From Hymenobacter polaris (lineage in GTDB: Bacteria > Bacteroidota > Bacteroidia > Cytophagales > Hymenobacteraceae): 64,000 nt of DNA. Made by a program: the position numbers and the translations under genes. Of this stretch, positions 16,901 to 24,470 are shown piece after piece. The stretch lies in contig NZ_JABBGH010000003.1 of NCBI RefSeq assembly GCF_012927305.1, forward strand, positions 1 to 64,000. Reading direction: 5' to 3'. The notes below the pieces were generated by a model. That model had not been told where the DNA came from, made no database searches, and saw nothing but the letters and a program-made list of their open reading frames with translations. Position 1 is the stretch's first letter. Each line of letters opens with the position of its first letter.

Positions 16901-17441
16901 AAAAACTCCTCTCCTTAGCCAAGGAGGGGACGTTAAAGCGCAGCTTTAACTGGGGTGGTTGAGGTCGTTTGCACCGTCAGAACTCACTAGCGCCGACAAA
17001 ATAGCGTGGGTTATCTCCTCAAAATTGCTCCAAACCAGCTTGTTTTCAAACCGAAGCACTCGAATGCCCAGCGCCCGCAGGTAGCTGTCGCGCTCCGCGT
17101 CGTGCGCTTGGCCTACCGCATCTGCATGGCCGGCACCATCCAGCTCCACGGCCAGCCGGGCGGCCGGGCAGTAAAAATCCAGCACGTATGGCCCCACCCC
17201 GTGCTGGCGGCGGAATTTATAGCCGCCAAGCTGGGCGCTTTTCAGTGCTCGCCACAGCGTGGCCTCGGCCGCCGTGCCGTTGGTGCGTAGGGCTTGGCGG
17301 AAGGTTTTTTGGTGCGGGAGGTTGTGGAGCTGGGCCATGTGGGAGGGTTGGCTTAGCGGGCGGGTCGTTCAACGAGGTCAACCACCCCAATTTTTGCTTC
17401 GCAAAAATGTCCCCTCCTCGTCTGAGGAGGGGAGTTTTTTT
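16901..17441. mobile_element. Putative DUF559 element A: nuclease gene between long inverted hairpin repeats
   Basis: The arms at 16901-16970 and 17371-17441 are inverted copies with the same architecture. From the outside in: an A6-7 run; a stem-loop (CTCCTCTCC/GGAGGGG left, CTCCCCTCC/GGAGGGG right); a second small stem-loop (GTTAAAGC-GCTTTAAC left, TTTTTGC-GCAAAAA right); then TGGGGTGGTTGA and a G(G/A)(T/C)CTCGTT-like end. The arms share layout and tail, but their stems differ by compensated changes, as expected of maintained hairpins. The only gene inside encodes a DUF559 nuclease. The element separates purM from purF in an otherwise tight cluster. Calling it mobile is inference. Confidence 0.6.
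16946..17338 (-). CDS. DUF559 (Vsr-like PD-(D/E)XK) endonuclease-like protein, element A
   Basis: 130 aa. DUF559 hallmarks: a TAAEATLWRAL helix (residues about 22-32), KFRRQHGVGPYVLDFYCP (about 41-58), RLAVELDGAGHAD (about 61-73) and LGIRVLRFEN (about 90-99). The E-x-D-G-x-x-H arrangement plus the preceding VLDFYC strand forms the putative active site shared with very-short-patch-repair nucleases. The last residues (NHPS) and the TAA stop are encoded by the element's left repeat arm, so gene and repeats form one unit. It is inserted between purF and purM on the same strand and presumably rides on their transcript. It may be a stand-alone homing-type nuclease; no substrate is known. Confidence 0.8.
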   Translation of the reverse strand: MAQLHNLPHQKTFRQALRTNGTAAEATLWRALKSAQLGGYKFRRQHGVGPYVLDFYCPAARLAVELDGAGHADAVGQAHDAERDSYLRALGIRVLRFENKLVWSNFEEITHAILSALVSSDGANDLNHPS

Positions 17442-17451
17442 CTGGCTTGGT

Positions 17452-18948
17452 TTAATGCTCGGTCGGTGCGGGCGCTTTCGCGCTCACCGACAACATCTTA
17501 TCGGGTTCGCGGTGGCTGAGGCGCTCCTCCTGGATGTGGCGTAGGTAGCGGGTCACGTCGCCGGTGGGGTACTGGCCGGTGAAGCAGGCGAAGCACGAGC
17601 CGCCGTGGCCGCGCTCCTCGGCGAAGAGGTCTTTCAGGTCCTGCAGGTCCTGGTAGATGACGCGGTCGGCCTCGATGTAGCGGCAGATTTCCTCTTCCGA
17701 GTAGTTGGCGGCAATCAGCTCGGTGCTCATGGCCATGTCGATGCCGTAGATGCAGGGCGACACGATGGGCGGGGCGCTGCTGATGAAGTACACCTCCGTG
17801 GCGCCGGCCTCGCGTAGCAGGCGCACGATGCGGCGCGAGGTAGTACCGCGCACGATGCTGTCGTCCACGACGGCCACTTTCTTGCCCTCCACGAAGGCGC
17901 GGATGGGGTTGAGCTTCTTCTTCACCACATCCTCGCGGCCGGCCTGGGTGGGCACGATGAACGAGCGGCCCATGTGGTTGTTCTTGACCATAGCGCGGCG
18001 GTAGGGCACGCCGATGGCTTCGGCCAGGCCCGAGGCCGAAAAGTAGCCGCTGCTGGGCACGTCAATCACCATGTCGGGCCGAAGGCCGGCATCGACCACC
18101 TTGCGGGCGATGATTTTGCCCAGGCGCACCCGCTCGCGGGCCACCAGCCGGCCGTGAATGGTGGAGTCCTCGCGGGCGAAGTAAATCTGCTCGAACACGC
18201 AGAAGGCCTTGGGCACCGTGTTCTGGTTCTTGTAGTGAACCTGGAAGTTGTTGTCGATAAACACCGCCTGTCCCGGCCCCACGTCGGCCAGAAACTCGAA
18301 GTCGAGGTAGTCGAAGCAGGTGCTCTCGGAGGCGAAGGCGTACACCGGGCCGTCGGGCGTGTTGCGGCGGCCCAGCACCAGCGGCCGAATCCCTAGGGGG
18401 TCGGTAAAGGCCAGCAGGCCGTGGCCGGCGATGATGGTGATGGTGGCATAGGCGCCCTTCACCAGCTCCTGGGTGGTTTCGACGGCATCGAAGATATCCA
18501 CCACCGAGATGCGGTCCAGGTCTTTCACGCGCAGCTCCGAGGCGAAGGTGTACATGATAAGCTCCAGGTCGTTGGTGGTTTTGGGCAGCACGTGGTACTT
18601 CTCGTGCAGCAGCTTGGCCACGTCGCGGAAGTTGATGACGTTGCCGTTGTGCACCATCGCCAGGCCGAAGGGGTAGCTGGTGGTGAAGGGCTGGGCCAGG
18701 TCGGAGTCGTTGGCGCCCTGCGTGGTGTAGCGCACGTGCCCGATGCCGGTGTTGCCGGTCAGCTTCTTCACCGCCTTGGGCCGGAACACGTCATTGACCA
18801 GCCCCTGCCCCTTGTGCAGGTGGAAGGCGTCGCCGTCGAAGGTGGCAATGCCGGCCGCGTCCTGCCCGCGGTGCTGCAAGGCGGTGAGGCCGATAATCAT
18901 GTCGCCCACCACGCGCTCGGGGCCGTGAAAACCTACAATGCCACACAT
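17452..18948 (-). CDS. purF: Amidophosphoribosyltransferase
   Basis: 498 aa. Catalyses the committed step of purine synthesis, PRPP plus glutamine to phosphoribosylamine. The ORF begins MCGIVGFHGP, giving the Cys2 nucleophile of class II glutamine amidotransferases (after Met removal). GHVRYTTQG is near residue 72, NGN near 101, and the PRPP-binding VVDDSIVRGTTSRRIV is near 365. CxxCF near the C-terminus suggests the Fe-S type seen in some PurF proteins, but I am not certain. A start two codons upstream is open but would bury Cys2, so 18948 is chosen. It sits between the family-1 doublet upstream and DUF559 element A downstream. Confidence 0.94.
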   Translation of the reverse strand: MCGIVGFHGPERVVGDMIIGLTALQHRGQDAAGIATFDGDAFHLHKGQGLVNDVFRPKAVKKLTGNTGIGHVRYTTQGANDSDLAQPFTTSYPFGLAMVHNGNVINFRDVAKLLHEKYHVLPKTTNDLELIMYTFASELRVKDLDRISVVDIFDAVETTQELVKGAYATITIIAGHGLLAFTDPLGIRPLVLGRRNTPDGPVYAFASESTCFDYLDFEFLADVGPGQAVFIDNNFQVHYKNQNTVPKAFCVFEQIYFAREDSTIHGRLVARERVRLGKIIARKVVDAGLRPDMVIDVPSSGYFSASGLAEAIGVPYRRAMVKNNHMGRSFIVPTQAGREDVVKKKLNPIRAFVEGKKVAVVDDSIVRGTTSRRIVRLLREAGATEVYFISSAPPIVSPCIYGIDMAMSTELIAANYSEEEICRYIEADRVIYQDLQDLKDLFAEERGHGGSCFACFTGQYPTGDVTRYLRHIQEERLSHREPDKMLSVSAKAPAPTEH

Positions 18949-19033
18949 AAGCAATTAACAATTAGCATTTAACAATTAACAGTTGGGCGGGAGGGCTGGG
19001 CGGAACGAGGTCAGCAGGACGTCGGTAAAAAGG

Positions 19034-19147
19034 CGGTCATGCTGAACTTGCCGAAGCACCTCTACCGCGTCGTTGGCTTGCGCCTTTCTTCGGTTGAACG
19101 GTTCGCTAGCGGCGTGGCAGAGATGCTTTGGCAAGCTCAGCATGACG
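19034..19147. repeat. REPIN-like inverted doublet, family 1 (copy c), supplies the purN stop
   Basis: Inverted copies of the GTCATGCTGA(A/G)CTTGCCGAAGC unit lie between purF and purN. The right arm encodes the last codons of purN: the final ACG TCA TGC TGA is the repeat's own sequence. Confidence 0.85.
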
Positions 19148-19871
19148 TTCCTTCGGGTTGGGCGGCGTTGCGTTTAATCAAGTCGGCCAGCGTTTCGGCG
19201 TAGAGCACGTGCTCGACGGCGAGGCCGCGGCGCTGCACTTCGGCCAGCGAGTCGGCCCCTTCCAAATTTACGACTTGCTGGGCCAGGATGGGGCCGGTAT
19301 CGAGTCCTTCGTCCACGAGGTGCACGGTTATTTTCGTTTCGGGCAGGTGGTTGTCGAAGGCCCACTCGTAGGCGTGCAGGCCCTGGTGCTGGTGCGTATC
19401 GGCGGGGTGGATATTGATAATGCGCCCGGCAAAGGCGCGCACGAACGTGGGCGAGAGCACGCGCATGTAGCCGGCCAGCACCACGTAGTCGGGCCGGTAG
19501 GCTTGCAGCGCGGCCACCACGTCCTGGTCAAACTCCGCCCGCTTGCGGCCTTTCGAGGGCAGGCTGGCGGTGGGCAGCCCTAGGGCCGCGGCAGCTTCGA
19601 GGCCGGGCGCGGCGGGGTCGTTGCTGAATACTACGGCCACCTCGGCCAGCCCGCGCAGGGGGCCAGTTTTGATGGCTTCAGCCAGGGCCAGCATGTTGGA
19701 GCCGCGGCCGGAAAGCAGGATGGCGAGTTTTGCCTCACCCCCCCGGCCCCCCTCTCCTTCAGAGAGGGGGGAGCCTGACGACTGCAACCATCCGCTGACG
19801 GTTGGCTCCCCCCTCTCTGAAGGAGAGGGGGGTCGGGGGGGTGAGGCATTGCGCATCTCGTCCATCATCAC
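19137..19871 (-). CDS. purN: Phosphoribosylglycinamide formyltransferase with repeat-encoded N-terminus
   Basis: 244 aa; transfers formyl from 10-formyl-THF to GAR. The family domain starts only at about residue 47 (AKLAILLSGRGSNM). It contains FSNDPAAPGLEAA, VVLAGYMRVLSP, the INIHPAD block with catalytic Asn/His and the VDEGLDTGPI block with catalytic Asp. Residues about 8-46 are Pro/Ser/Glu/Gly-rich and come from a 116-bp REPIN (19732-19847) read in frame. Starts at 19871, 19868 or 19865 all precede the insertion and lie 2-8 bp from the purD stop. A shorter product from an internal start after the repeat would lack an ATG, so the extension is probably translated. The last three residues lie in a second repeat. 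Confidence 0.9.
   Translation of the reverse strand: MMMDEMRNASPPRPPSPSERGEPTVSGWLQSSGSPLSEGEGGRGGEAKLAILLSGRGSNMLALAEAIKTGPLRGLAEVAVVFSNDPAAPGLEAAAALGLPTASLPSKGRKRAEFDQDVVAALQAYRPDYVVLAGYMRVLSPTFVRAFAGRIINIHPADTHQHQGLHAYEWAFDNHLPETKITVHLVDEGLDTGPILAQQVVNLEGADSLAEVQRRGLAVEHVLYAETLADLIKRNAAQPEGTSC
19732..19847. repeat. Empty REPIN, C-rich family 2 (copy C1), inside the 5' end of purN
   Basis: GCCTCACC(C)n-GG-CCCCCTCTCCTTCAGAGAGGGGG is followed by about 35 bp and the exact inverse. Each half is itself a stem-loop (CTCTCCTTCAGAGAG). It is the same unit as in DUF559 element B (22917-23504) and at 24346-24470, but contains no gene. Confidence 0.9.
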
Positions 19872-19873
19872 AC

Positions 19874-21166
19874 CTAATAAGCCTTGGTTTCGAGCAGCGG
19901 CGCGGGGCGCTGGCCGATGTCGGGGCGCACGTACTTATCCTGGAAGTTCACTTTCTCGGCTTCGGCGTAGGCCAGCTGCACGGCGGTGGGCAGGTCGGGG
20001 CCGTGGGCCACTACCACGGCCACCCGGCCGCTGGCCGTGAGTAGTTCGCCGGGCTGCTGGCCGGGCTGCACGCCACCCACAAATACGTGGGTGCCCTTGG
20101 TCTGCTGGCCGATGCCGTGGATAGGGAAGCCCGTCGGGAACTGCGCGGCGGGGTAGCCGCCCGAGGCCAGCACCACGCCCACGAAGGCACCGGGGCGCTG
20201 CCGCGTGATGGTCTGGGCCAGGCTGCCGTCGAGGGTGGCTTCAATCAGCTCCAGCAGGCTGCTTTCGAGGGCGGGCAGCAGCACCTCGGCCTCGGGGTCG
20301 CCGAGGCGCACGTTGTATTCGAGCAGCTTGGGGCCCTGGGGCGTCAGCATCACGCCGAAGTAGAGAAAGCCCACAAAATCGAACGGCTCGGCTTGCAGGC
20401 CGCGCAGGGTGGGGTCGATGATGTCCTGGCGGATGGCGGCCAGGGCGTTATCGTCCAGGAAGGGCACGGGGCAGTAGGCGCCCATGCCGCCGGTGTTGGG
20501 GCCCTGGTCGCCGGCCAGCAGCTGCTTGTGGTCCTGGGCGGGCGCCAGCAGGCGGATGCGGTTGCCGTCGGTGAGGCCGATGAGGCTGACCTCGGGGCCG
20601 GTGAGCTTTTCTTCGAGCAGGAAGCTGAACCAGCCCTCGTGCAGCTCGCGCAGCTCGGTGAGGGCGGCCGTGGCCTCGGCTACCGAGCTGCACACGTACA
20701 CGCCCTTGCCGGCGGCCAGGCCGTCGTACTTCACCACCACTTGGCCCCCCAGGGCTTCGGCCTGGGCCTGGGCCTCGGCAAACTGGTCGCTGCGGTAGCT
20801 CCAGGCGCGGGCCGTGGCGATGCCGTGGCGGCGCATAAAGTCCTTGCTCCACACCTTCGAGCTTTCGAGCGTGGCCGCCTGCCGCCGCGGCCCGAATACC
20901 CGGATGCCCGAGCCCAGGAAGTAGTCGGCCACGCCCGCCGCCAGCGGCGCCTCGGGCCCCACCACGATGAGCGTGCTGCCGTGCGCCTCGCAGAAGCTCT
21001 TGATAGCCGGAAAATCGGTGGCGCTGATGCCGGGCACGCTGCCGGCAATGCCGGCGTTGCCGGGCAGCACGTGCACGGTGGCGCCATCCTGGCGGAGCTT
21101 CCAGGCCAGGGCGTGCTCGCGGGCACCGGAGCCGAGGAGGACGAGTTGTTGCGTGTTGCCGCTCAC
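19874..21166 (-). CDS. purD: Phosphoribosylamine-glycine ligase (GAR synthetase)
   Basis: 430 aa ATP-grasp enzyme joining glycine to phosphoribosylamine. The N-domain shows VLLGSGAREHALAWKL at about residues 9-24. The ATP-grasp region includes GGQVVVKYDGLAAGKGVYV near 140 and LTGPEVSLIGLTDG near 190. GPNTGGMGAYCPVP near 225 and the LEYNVRLGDPEAEV metal/ATP block near 280 complete the signature. Its stop is 2 bp from the purN start region, so the two are co-translated. Length and order are normal for the family. Confidence 0.94.
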   Translation of the reverse strand: MSGNTQQLVLLGSGAREHALAWKLRQDGATVHVLPGNAGIAGSVPGISATDFPAIKSFCEAHGSTLIVVGPEAPLAAGVADYFLGSGIRVFGPRRQAATLESSKVWSKDFMRRHGIATARAWSYRSDQFAEAQAQAEALGGQVVVKYDGLAAGKGVYVCSSVAEATAALTELRELHEGWFSFLLEEKLTGPEVSLIGLTDGNRIRLLAPAQDHKQLLAGDQGPNTGGMGAYCPVPFLDDNALAAIRQDIIDPTLRGLQAEPFDFVGFLYFGVMLTPQGPKLLEYNVRLGDPEAEVLLPALESSLLELIEATLDGSLAQTITRQRPGAFVGVVLASGGYPAAQFPTGFPIHGIGQQTKGTHVFVGGVQPGQQPGELLTASGRVAVVVAHGPDLPTAVQLAYAEAEKVNFQDKYVRPDIGQRPAPLLETKAY

Positions 21167-21181
21167 GATACGAAAGAAACC

Positions 21182-21928
21182 TTAGCTAAAATCTTGAATA
21201 AAAGCGATTAACCCATCGCGAAAAGAGAACCGCGAGCGGCCCGAGAACTGCAGGGTCGTACCGGCCTTCACCCCGTTGGGCAGGTCGGTAGCCGTCACGG
21301 CGTGGTAGTCGATGGCCGCCTCCACCTGCTCCGCCTGCCACTGCAAATCCGTAATGCGCTGCGTGCGCTCCGTGAACCACGCGGCGGCCCGAATGGCCTG
21401 GCTCTCAAACGCCTCCTTGCTGTCCAGCCGCACCGTTACGTCGCCGTTGGTGGAGTGCTCGAACCGCACGTCGGGTTGCAGGCAGGCCAGCATGCCGGGC
21501 ACGTCGAAGCGGTTGTACGCCTCAATGTAGCTCTCTATCAGTAACTTGGCTTGCGCTGCGTCCATCGGGTAAAGGGACTGAACATCCATCCGCGCAATCA
21601 GTCCATCGCGCAAGTGGTAGATGTGCTGCACCGTCGTATCCAGGAGCAGCGTGCCGGCCAGGTCGTGCACTACCTGATGTACTGTGACGGCCACGCGGCC
21701 ATCGGGCAGCAGCTCGAAGCCGGTGGGGTCTACGTGCGGGTCGATTCCACTCCACTGCTGGGCCCAGTACGCCCGCACGGCGGCGGGGCCCTGCACGTAG
21801 CCACCCAGGAAGGCCTTGGGCCACTGCACATCGGGCTGCATCAAGGCCAGCACGGCTTCGGTATCGCGGGCGTTGAAGCCTTGGTACATCCGCGTTAGCA
21901 AGTCAGTCGTGGCTTGGTTGAGTTGCAT
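21182..21928 (-). CDS. Tandem SnoaL-like (NTF2-fold) protein in the pur cluster
   Basis: 248 aa, two SnoaL-like domains in series: residues about 5-115 (start LLTRMYQGFNARDTEAVLALMQPDV) and about 128-245 (start LIESYIEAYNRFDVPGMLACLQPDV). The halves align at the helix-loop '(Y/F)NxxDxxxxLxxxxPDVxx' motif. No catalytic set is obvious in either. It is flanked by purC and purD with short gaps (15 and 32 bp), so it belongs to the operon. A link to purine or C1 metabolism is only suggested by position. Confidence 0.8.
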   Translation of the reverse strand: MQLNQATTDLLTRMYQGFNARDTEAVLALMQPDVQWPKAFLGGYVQGPAAVRAYWAQQWSGIDPHVDPTGFELLPDGRVAVTVHQVVHDLAGTLLLDTTVQHIYHLRDGLIARMDVQSLYPMDAAQAKLLIESYIEAYNRFDVPGMLACLQPDVRFEHSTNGDVTVRLDSKEAFESQAIRAAAWFTERTQRITDLQWQAEQVEAAIDYHAVTATDLPNGVKAGTTLQFSGRSRFSFRDGLIAFIQDFS

Positions 21929-21960
21929 GGGGCACAGGAGAGTACTGAGGTGGCGCTGAC

Positions 21961-22884
21961 TTAGGAGGCGGACAGCAGCCCAGCTTGCACCAGGTTATGG
22001 GTCAGGCGTTCGGTTACGTCCCCGGTTTCGTCGGCTGTGGGCAGCGGGTGGCCCACGATACGCGCGTAGATGTCGAGGTAGCGGTTGACTGCTTCCTGGG
22101 TTACCTCGGGCGTGAGGGCCCTAGGGTACTTGCCGTCCACCTTGTGGGCAATCAGCCACTGGCGGATGTACTCCTTGTCCATCTGCTCGGCGCCTTCGGG
22201 GTTGCGGGCGTAGTCTTCGGCGCTCCAAAAGCGCGACGAGTCAGGCGTGTGGATTTCGTCAATCAAAATCAGCTCGCCGTTGAGCAGGCCGAACTCGTAC
22301 TTGGTATCGACCAGGATGATGCCCTTCTCGCGCAGCAGGTCGGAGCCTAACTTAAACAGGGCTAGCGATTTCTCAGCCATCTGCTCGTACAGCTCGCGGC
22401 TCACCCAGCCTTCGCTGACTAGGTTACTAGGGGTGATTTCGCGGTCTGACTCCTCCTTGGTGGTTGGCGTCACGATGGGCGCCGGAAACTGCTGGTGCTT
22501 GGTGATGCCGTCGGGCACGGTCACACCCGAAAACGTGCGCTGGCCCTGCTGATAGCCGCGCAGCATCGAGCCGGTGAGGTAGTGGCGCACCACCATCTCC
22601 ACCTTGATGGGCTGCGCCTCCTTCACCAGCGTGGCATTGACATCCACCAGTTTCACCACGTGGTTGGGGATGATGCCGCGGGTCTGCTCAAACCAGAAGT
22701 TAGCCAGCCCGTTGAGCACCGCACCCTTGTGCGGAATCGCGGTTTCGAGCACGCTATCGAAGGCTGAGAGGCGGTCGGTGACGACGATGAGGCGGGTGGT
22801 ATCGTCGATGCGGTAGCTGTCGCGGACTTTGCCGCGGTGCAACAGCTGAAGCTGGGGGGTAGCAAAGTGCGGGAGGGTGTTCAT
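21961..22884 (-). CDS. purC: Phosphoribosylaminoimidazole-succinocarboxamide synthase
   Basis: 307 aa. Joins aspartate to CAIR using ATP. It is the longer variant of SAICAR synthetase. Hallmarks are LLHRGKVRDSY near residue 15, VVTDRLSAFDSVL near 35, VEMVVRHYLTGSML near 95, KGIILVDTKYEFGL near 190 and LIDEIHTPDSSRFW near 212. Immediately upstream (22917) begins DUF559 element B, which therefore separates purC from purQ. Confidence 0.94.
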   Translation of the reverse strand: MNTLPHFATPQLQLLHRGKVRDSYRIDDTTRLIVVTDRLSAFDSVLETAIPHKGAVLNGLANFWFEQTRGIIPNHVVKLVDVNATLVKEAQPIKVEMVVRHYLTGSMLRGYQQGQRTFSGVTVPDGITKHQQFPAPIVTPTTKEESDREITPSNLVSEGWVSRELYEQMAEKSLALFKLGSDLLREKGIILVDTKYEFGLLNGELILIDEIHTPDSSRFWSAEDYARNPEGAEQMDKEYIRQWLIAHKVDGKYPRALTPEVTQEAVNRYLDIYARIVGHPLPTADETGDVTERLTHNLVQAGLLSAS

Positions 22885-22916
22885 AACTAGTGGTTGGCTG
22901 GCGGCGCGGGTGGTGG

Positions 22917-23504
22917 CCTCACCCCCCGGCCCCCTCTCCTTCAGAGAGGGGGATCCTGACGTTGGTAGTTGTGGTGAGTTAGTTCTTTTGACCTGCCTTG
23001 TTCGGTTGTGCGGCTTGCCGGATAGCTTTTAGCACTTCCGGCAAATGATTGTGTACTTCCTCGTTGGAGAAGCGAAGCAGTTGGTAACCTTGGCTTTCCA
23101 GCTCGTGCGTGCGCCCTTGGTCATATTCAGCCTGTTCGGCGTCTAAATGCATCCCACCGTCTACTTCCACTATCAAGCTGTGTTCCAAGCAAATAAAGTC
23201 GACAATAAAATGCTCAACGGCGTGCTGCCGCCGAAACTTCAGGCCATCCAATTGCCGATTGCGCAGCGCCTGCCATAATTGATTCTCCGCCGCAGTTGGC
23301 TCTTTGCGCATCTGCTGCCCAAACTGCTTGTGCGTTTTAAACCAGCTTTTCTTATCAGCTGTCAGATGCAATGGCACCGCGCCCGCCCGCCGATAGTCAG
23401 CGGCACCCTCCTCCACCAAAAACTCCTCCTGCTCGCTACCACTCTCACCATACGCGCCGCCAAGGCTCTCCCTCTCTGAAGGAGAGGGGGCCGGGGGGTG
23501 AGGC
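22917..23504. mobile_element. Putative DUF559 element B: nuclease domain between family-2 REPs, fused to purQ
   Basis: The left arm (22917-22960) and right arm (23464-23504) are inverted copies of the family-2 unit (CCTCACCCCCCGGCCCCCTC plus stem-loop CTCTCCTTCAGAGAG). The 588-bp interval carries one DUF559 domain on the minus strand, like element A (541 bp). The same arms occur as empty doublets at 19732 and 24346, each within about 4 kb. The right arm is read in frame by the end of purQ. Mobility is inference. Confidence 0.65.
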
Positions 23505-24328
23505 AACGACGTAAGGTGCTTCACAATGTTCCGAAACAGCGCCAGCCCATCCCCCTCTTCCTTCAATTCCCCCAGCCGCTTACGCCGCCCCCAATCGGGG
23601 TGGTTGCACCCCGCCAGAAACGCCTCTGGGTGCGGCATTAGTCCAAAAATCTGCCCCGTCGGGTCACACAGCCCCGCACAATTCAAATCCGCGCCGTTGG
23701 GGTTGAGGGGATACGTGCCCGTTTCCTGGTCGTCGCCATCGGCGTAAGCCAGGCAGTTGAGCCCTAGGGCTACAATCCGTTCGCGGGTCGCCGCGTCGGG
23801 CACCACCAAGCGGCCCTCGCCGTGGCGCACGGGCACCTCGAACGAGGTGAGGCCGCGCAGGAAGGGCGTTTGCGAAGCGGGGTTCACTTTCAGGCGCACC
23901 CAGCGGTCCTCGTAGCGGCCCGAGGCGTTATGGGTCAGCGTCACCTCGGGCTCGAAGTTGCCCCCTAGGTTGGGCAGCAGCCCCAGCTTCACCAGCACCT
24001 GAAAGCCGTTGCAGATGCCGAGCACGAACTTGCCGGCGGCCACGAACTCGCGGATGTCGGAAAGCAGCGTGCGGCCGGCGGCGTCGGTTTGGCGGTAACG
24101 CAGCTTGTTGGCCAGCACCACGCCCGAGCCCAGGTCGTCACCGAAGGAGAAGCCGCCGGGGAAGTTGAGGATGTCGAAGTCATGGATGCTCACCCGGCCG
24201 TGCAGCACTTCGTTGAGGTGCACGATGGTGGGCGCGCCGCCCGCCAGGCGGTAAGCCGCGGCCATCTCCTCTTCGCAGTTGATGCCGAAGCCGGTCAGGA
24301 TAAGCGCTTTGGGTGCTTGATTCGTCAT
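22979..24328 (-). CDS. purQ: FGAM synthase glutaminase subunit PurQ fused through a REP to a DUF559 domain
   Basis: 449 aa continuous frame. Residues 1-272 are PurQ: ALILTGFGINCEEEM near the start, class I amidotransferase nucleophile Cys106 in GICNGF, and His233/Glu235 in MPHPE. It supplies ammonia to PurL for FGAM formation. Residues about 273-291 (HPPAPSPSERES) are the translated REP. Residues 292-326 are a linker. Residues about 327-437 are a DUF559 nuclease-like domain (TAAENQLWQALRNRQL, KFRRQHAVEHFIVDFICL, LIVEVDGGMHLD, YQLLRFSNEEV). A TTG/GTG pair preceded by AGGAGGA at about 23421 could permit separate translation of the nuclease. Otherwise a bifunctional fusion is made. The ATG at 24326-24328 is chosen over an upstream in-frame start. 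Confidence 0.85.
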   Translation of the reverse strand: MTNQAPKALILTGFGINCEEEMAAAYRLAGGAPTIVHLNEVLHGRVSIHDFDILNFPGGFSFGDDLGSGVVLANKLRYRQTDAAGRTLLSDIREFVAAGKFVLGICNGFQVLVKLGLLPNLGGNFEPEVTLTHNASGRYEDRWVRLKVNPASQTPFLRGLTSFEVPVRHGEGRLVVPDAATRERIVALGLNCLAYADGDDQETGTYPLNPNGADLNCAGLCDPTGQIFGLMPHPEAFLAGCNHPDWGRRKRLGELKEEGDGLALFRNIVKHLTSLPHPPAPSPSERESLGGAYGESGSEQEEFLVEEGAADYRRAGAVPLHLTADKKSWFKTHKQFGQQMRKEPTAAENQLWQALRNRQLDGLKFRRQHAVEHFIVDFICLEHSLIVEVDGGMHLDAEQAEYDQGRTHELESQGYQLLRFSNEEVHNHLPEVLKAIRQAAQPNKAGQKN

Positions 24329-24345
24329 GGTTGGCTGACGTCGTG

Positions 24346-24470
24346 GCCTCACCCCCCGGCCCCCTCTCCTTCAGAGAGGGGGAGCCTTGGCGGCGCGGCT
24401 TCTTAGTGCTTACTTATAAATAATCGTCCAGCTCCCCCTCTCTGAAGGAGAGGGGGCCGGGGGGTGAGGC
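24346..24470. repeat. Empty REPIN, family 2 (copy C2), across the purL/purQ junction
   Basis: Inverted GCCTCACCCCCCGGCC... units with about 45 bp between them. The purL stop (24414) and its last 10-15 codons lie inside; purQ starts 18 bp beyond its left end. Same family as copies at 19732 and 22917/23464. Confidence 0.9.

Noticed and set aside
16893-16922. N-terminal extension of purM (MAKERSFFFS)
   Set aside because: Encoded by the arm of DUF559 element A; the ATG at 16892 fits the family.
20087-21211. Plus-strand ORF of 374 codons opposite purD
   Set aside because: Composition of an antisense shadow; purD is complete on the other strand.
19732-24470. Possible CRISPR array from repeated C-rich units
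   Set aside because: Only a few units, in inverted pairs, with irregular spacing and intervening genes; no direct repeat/spacer periodicity.
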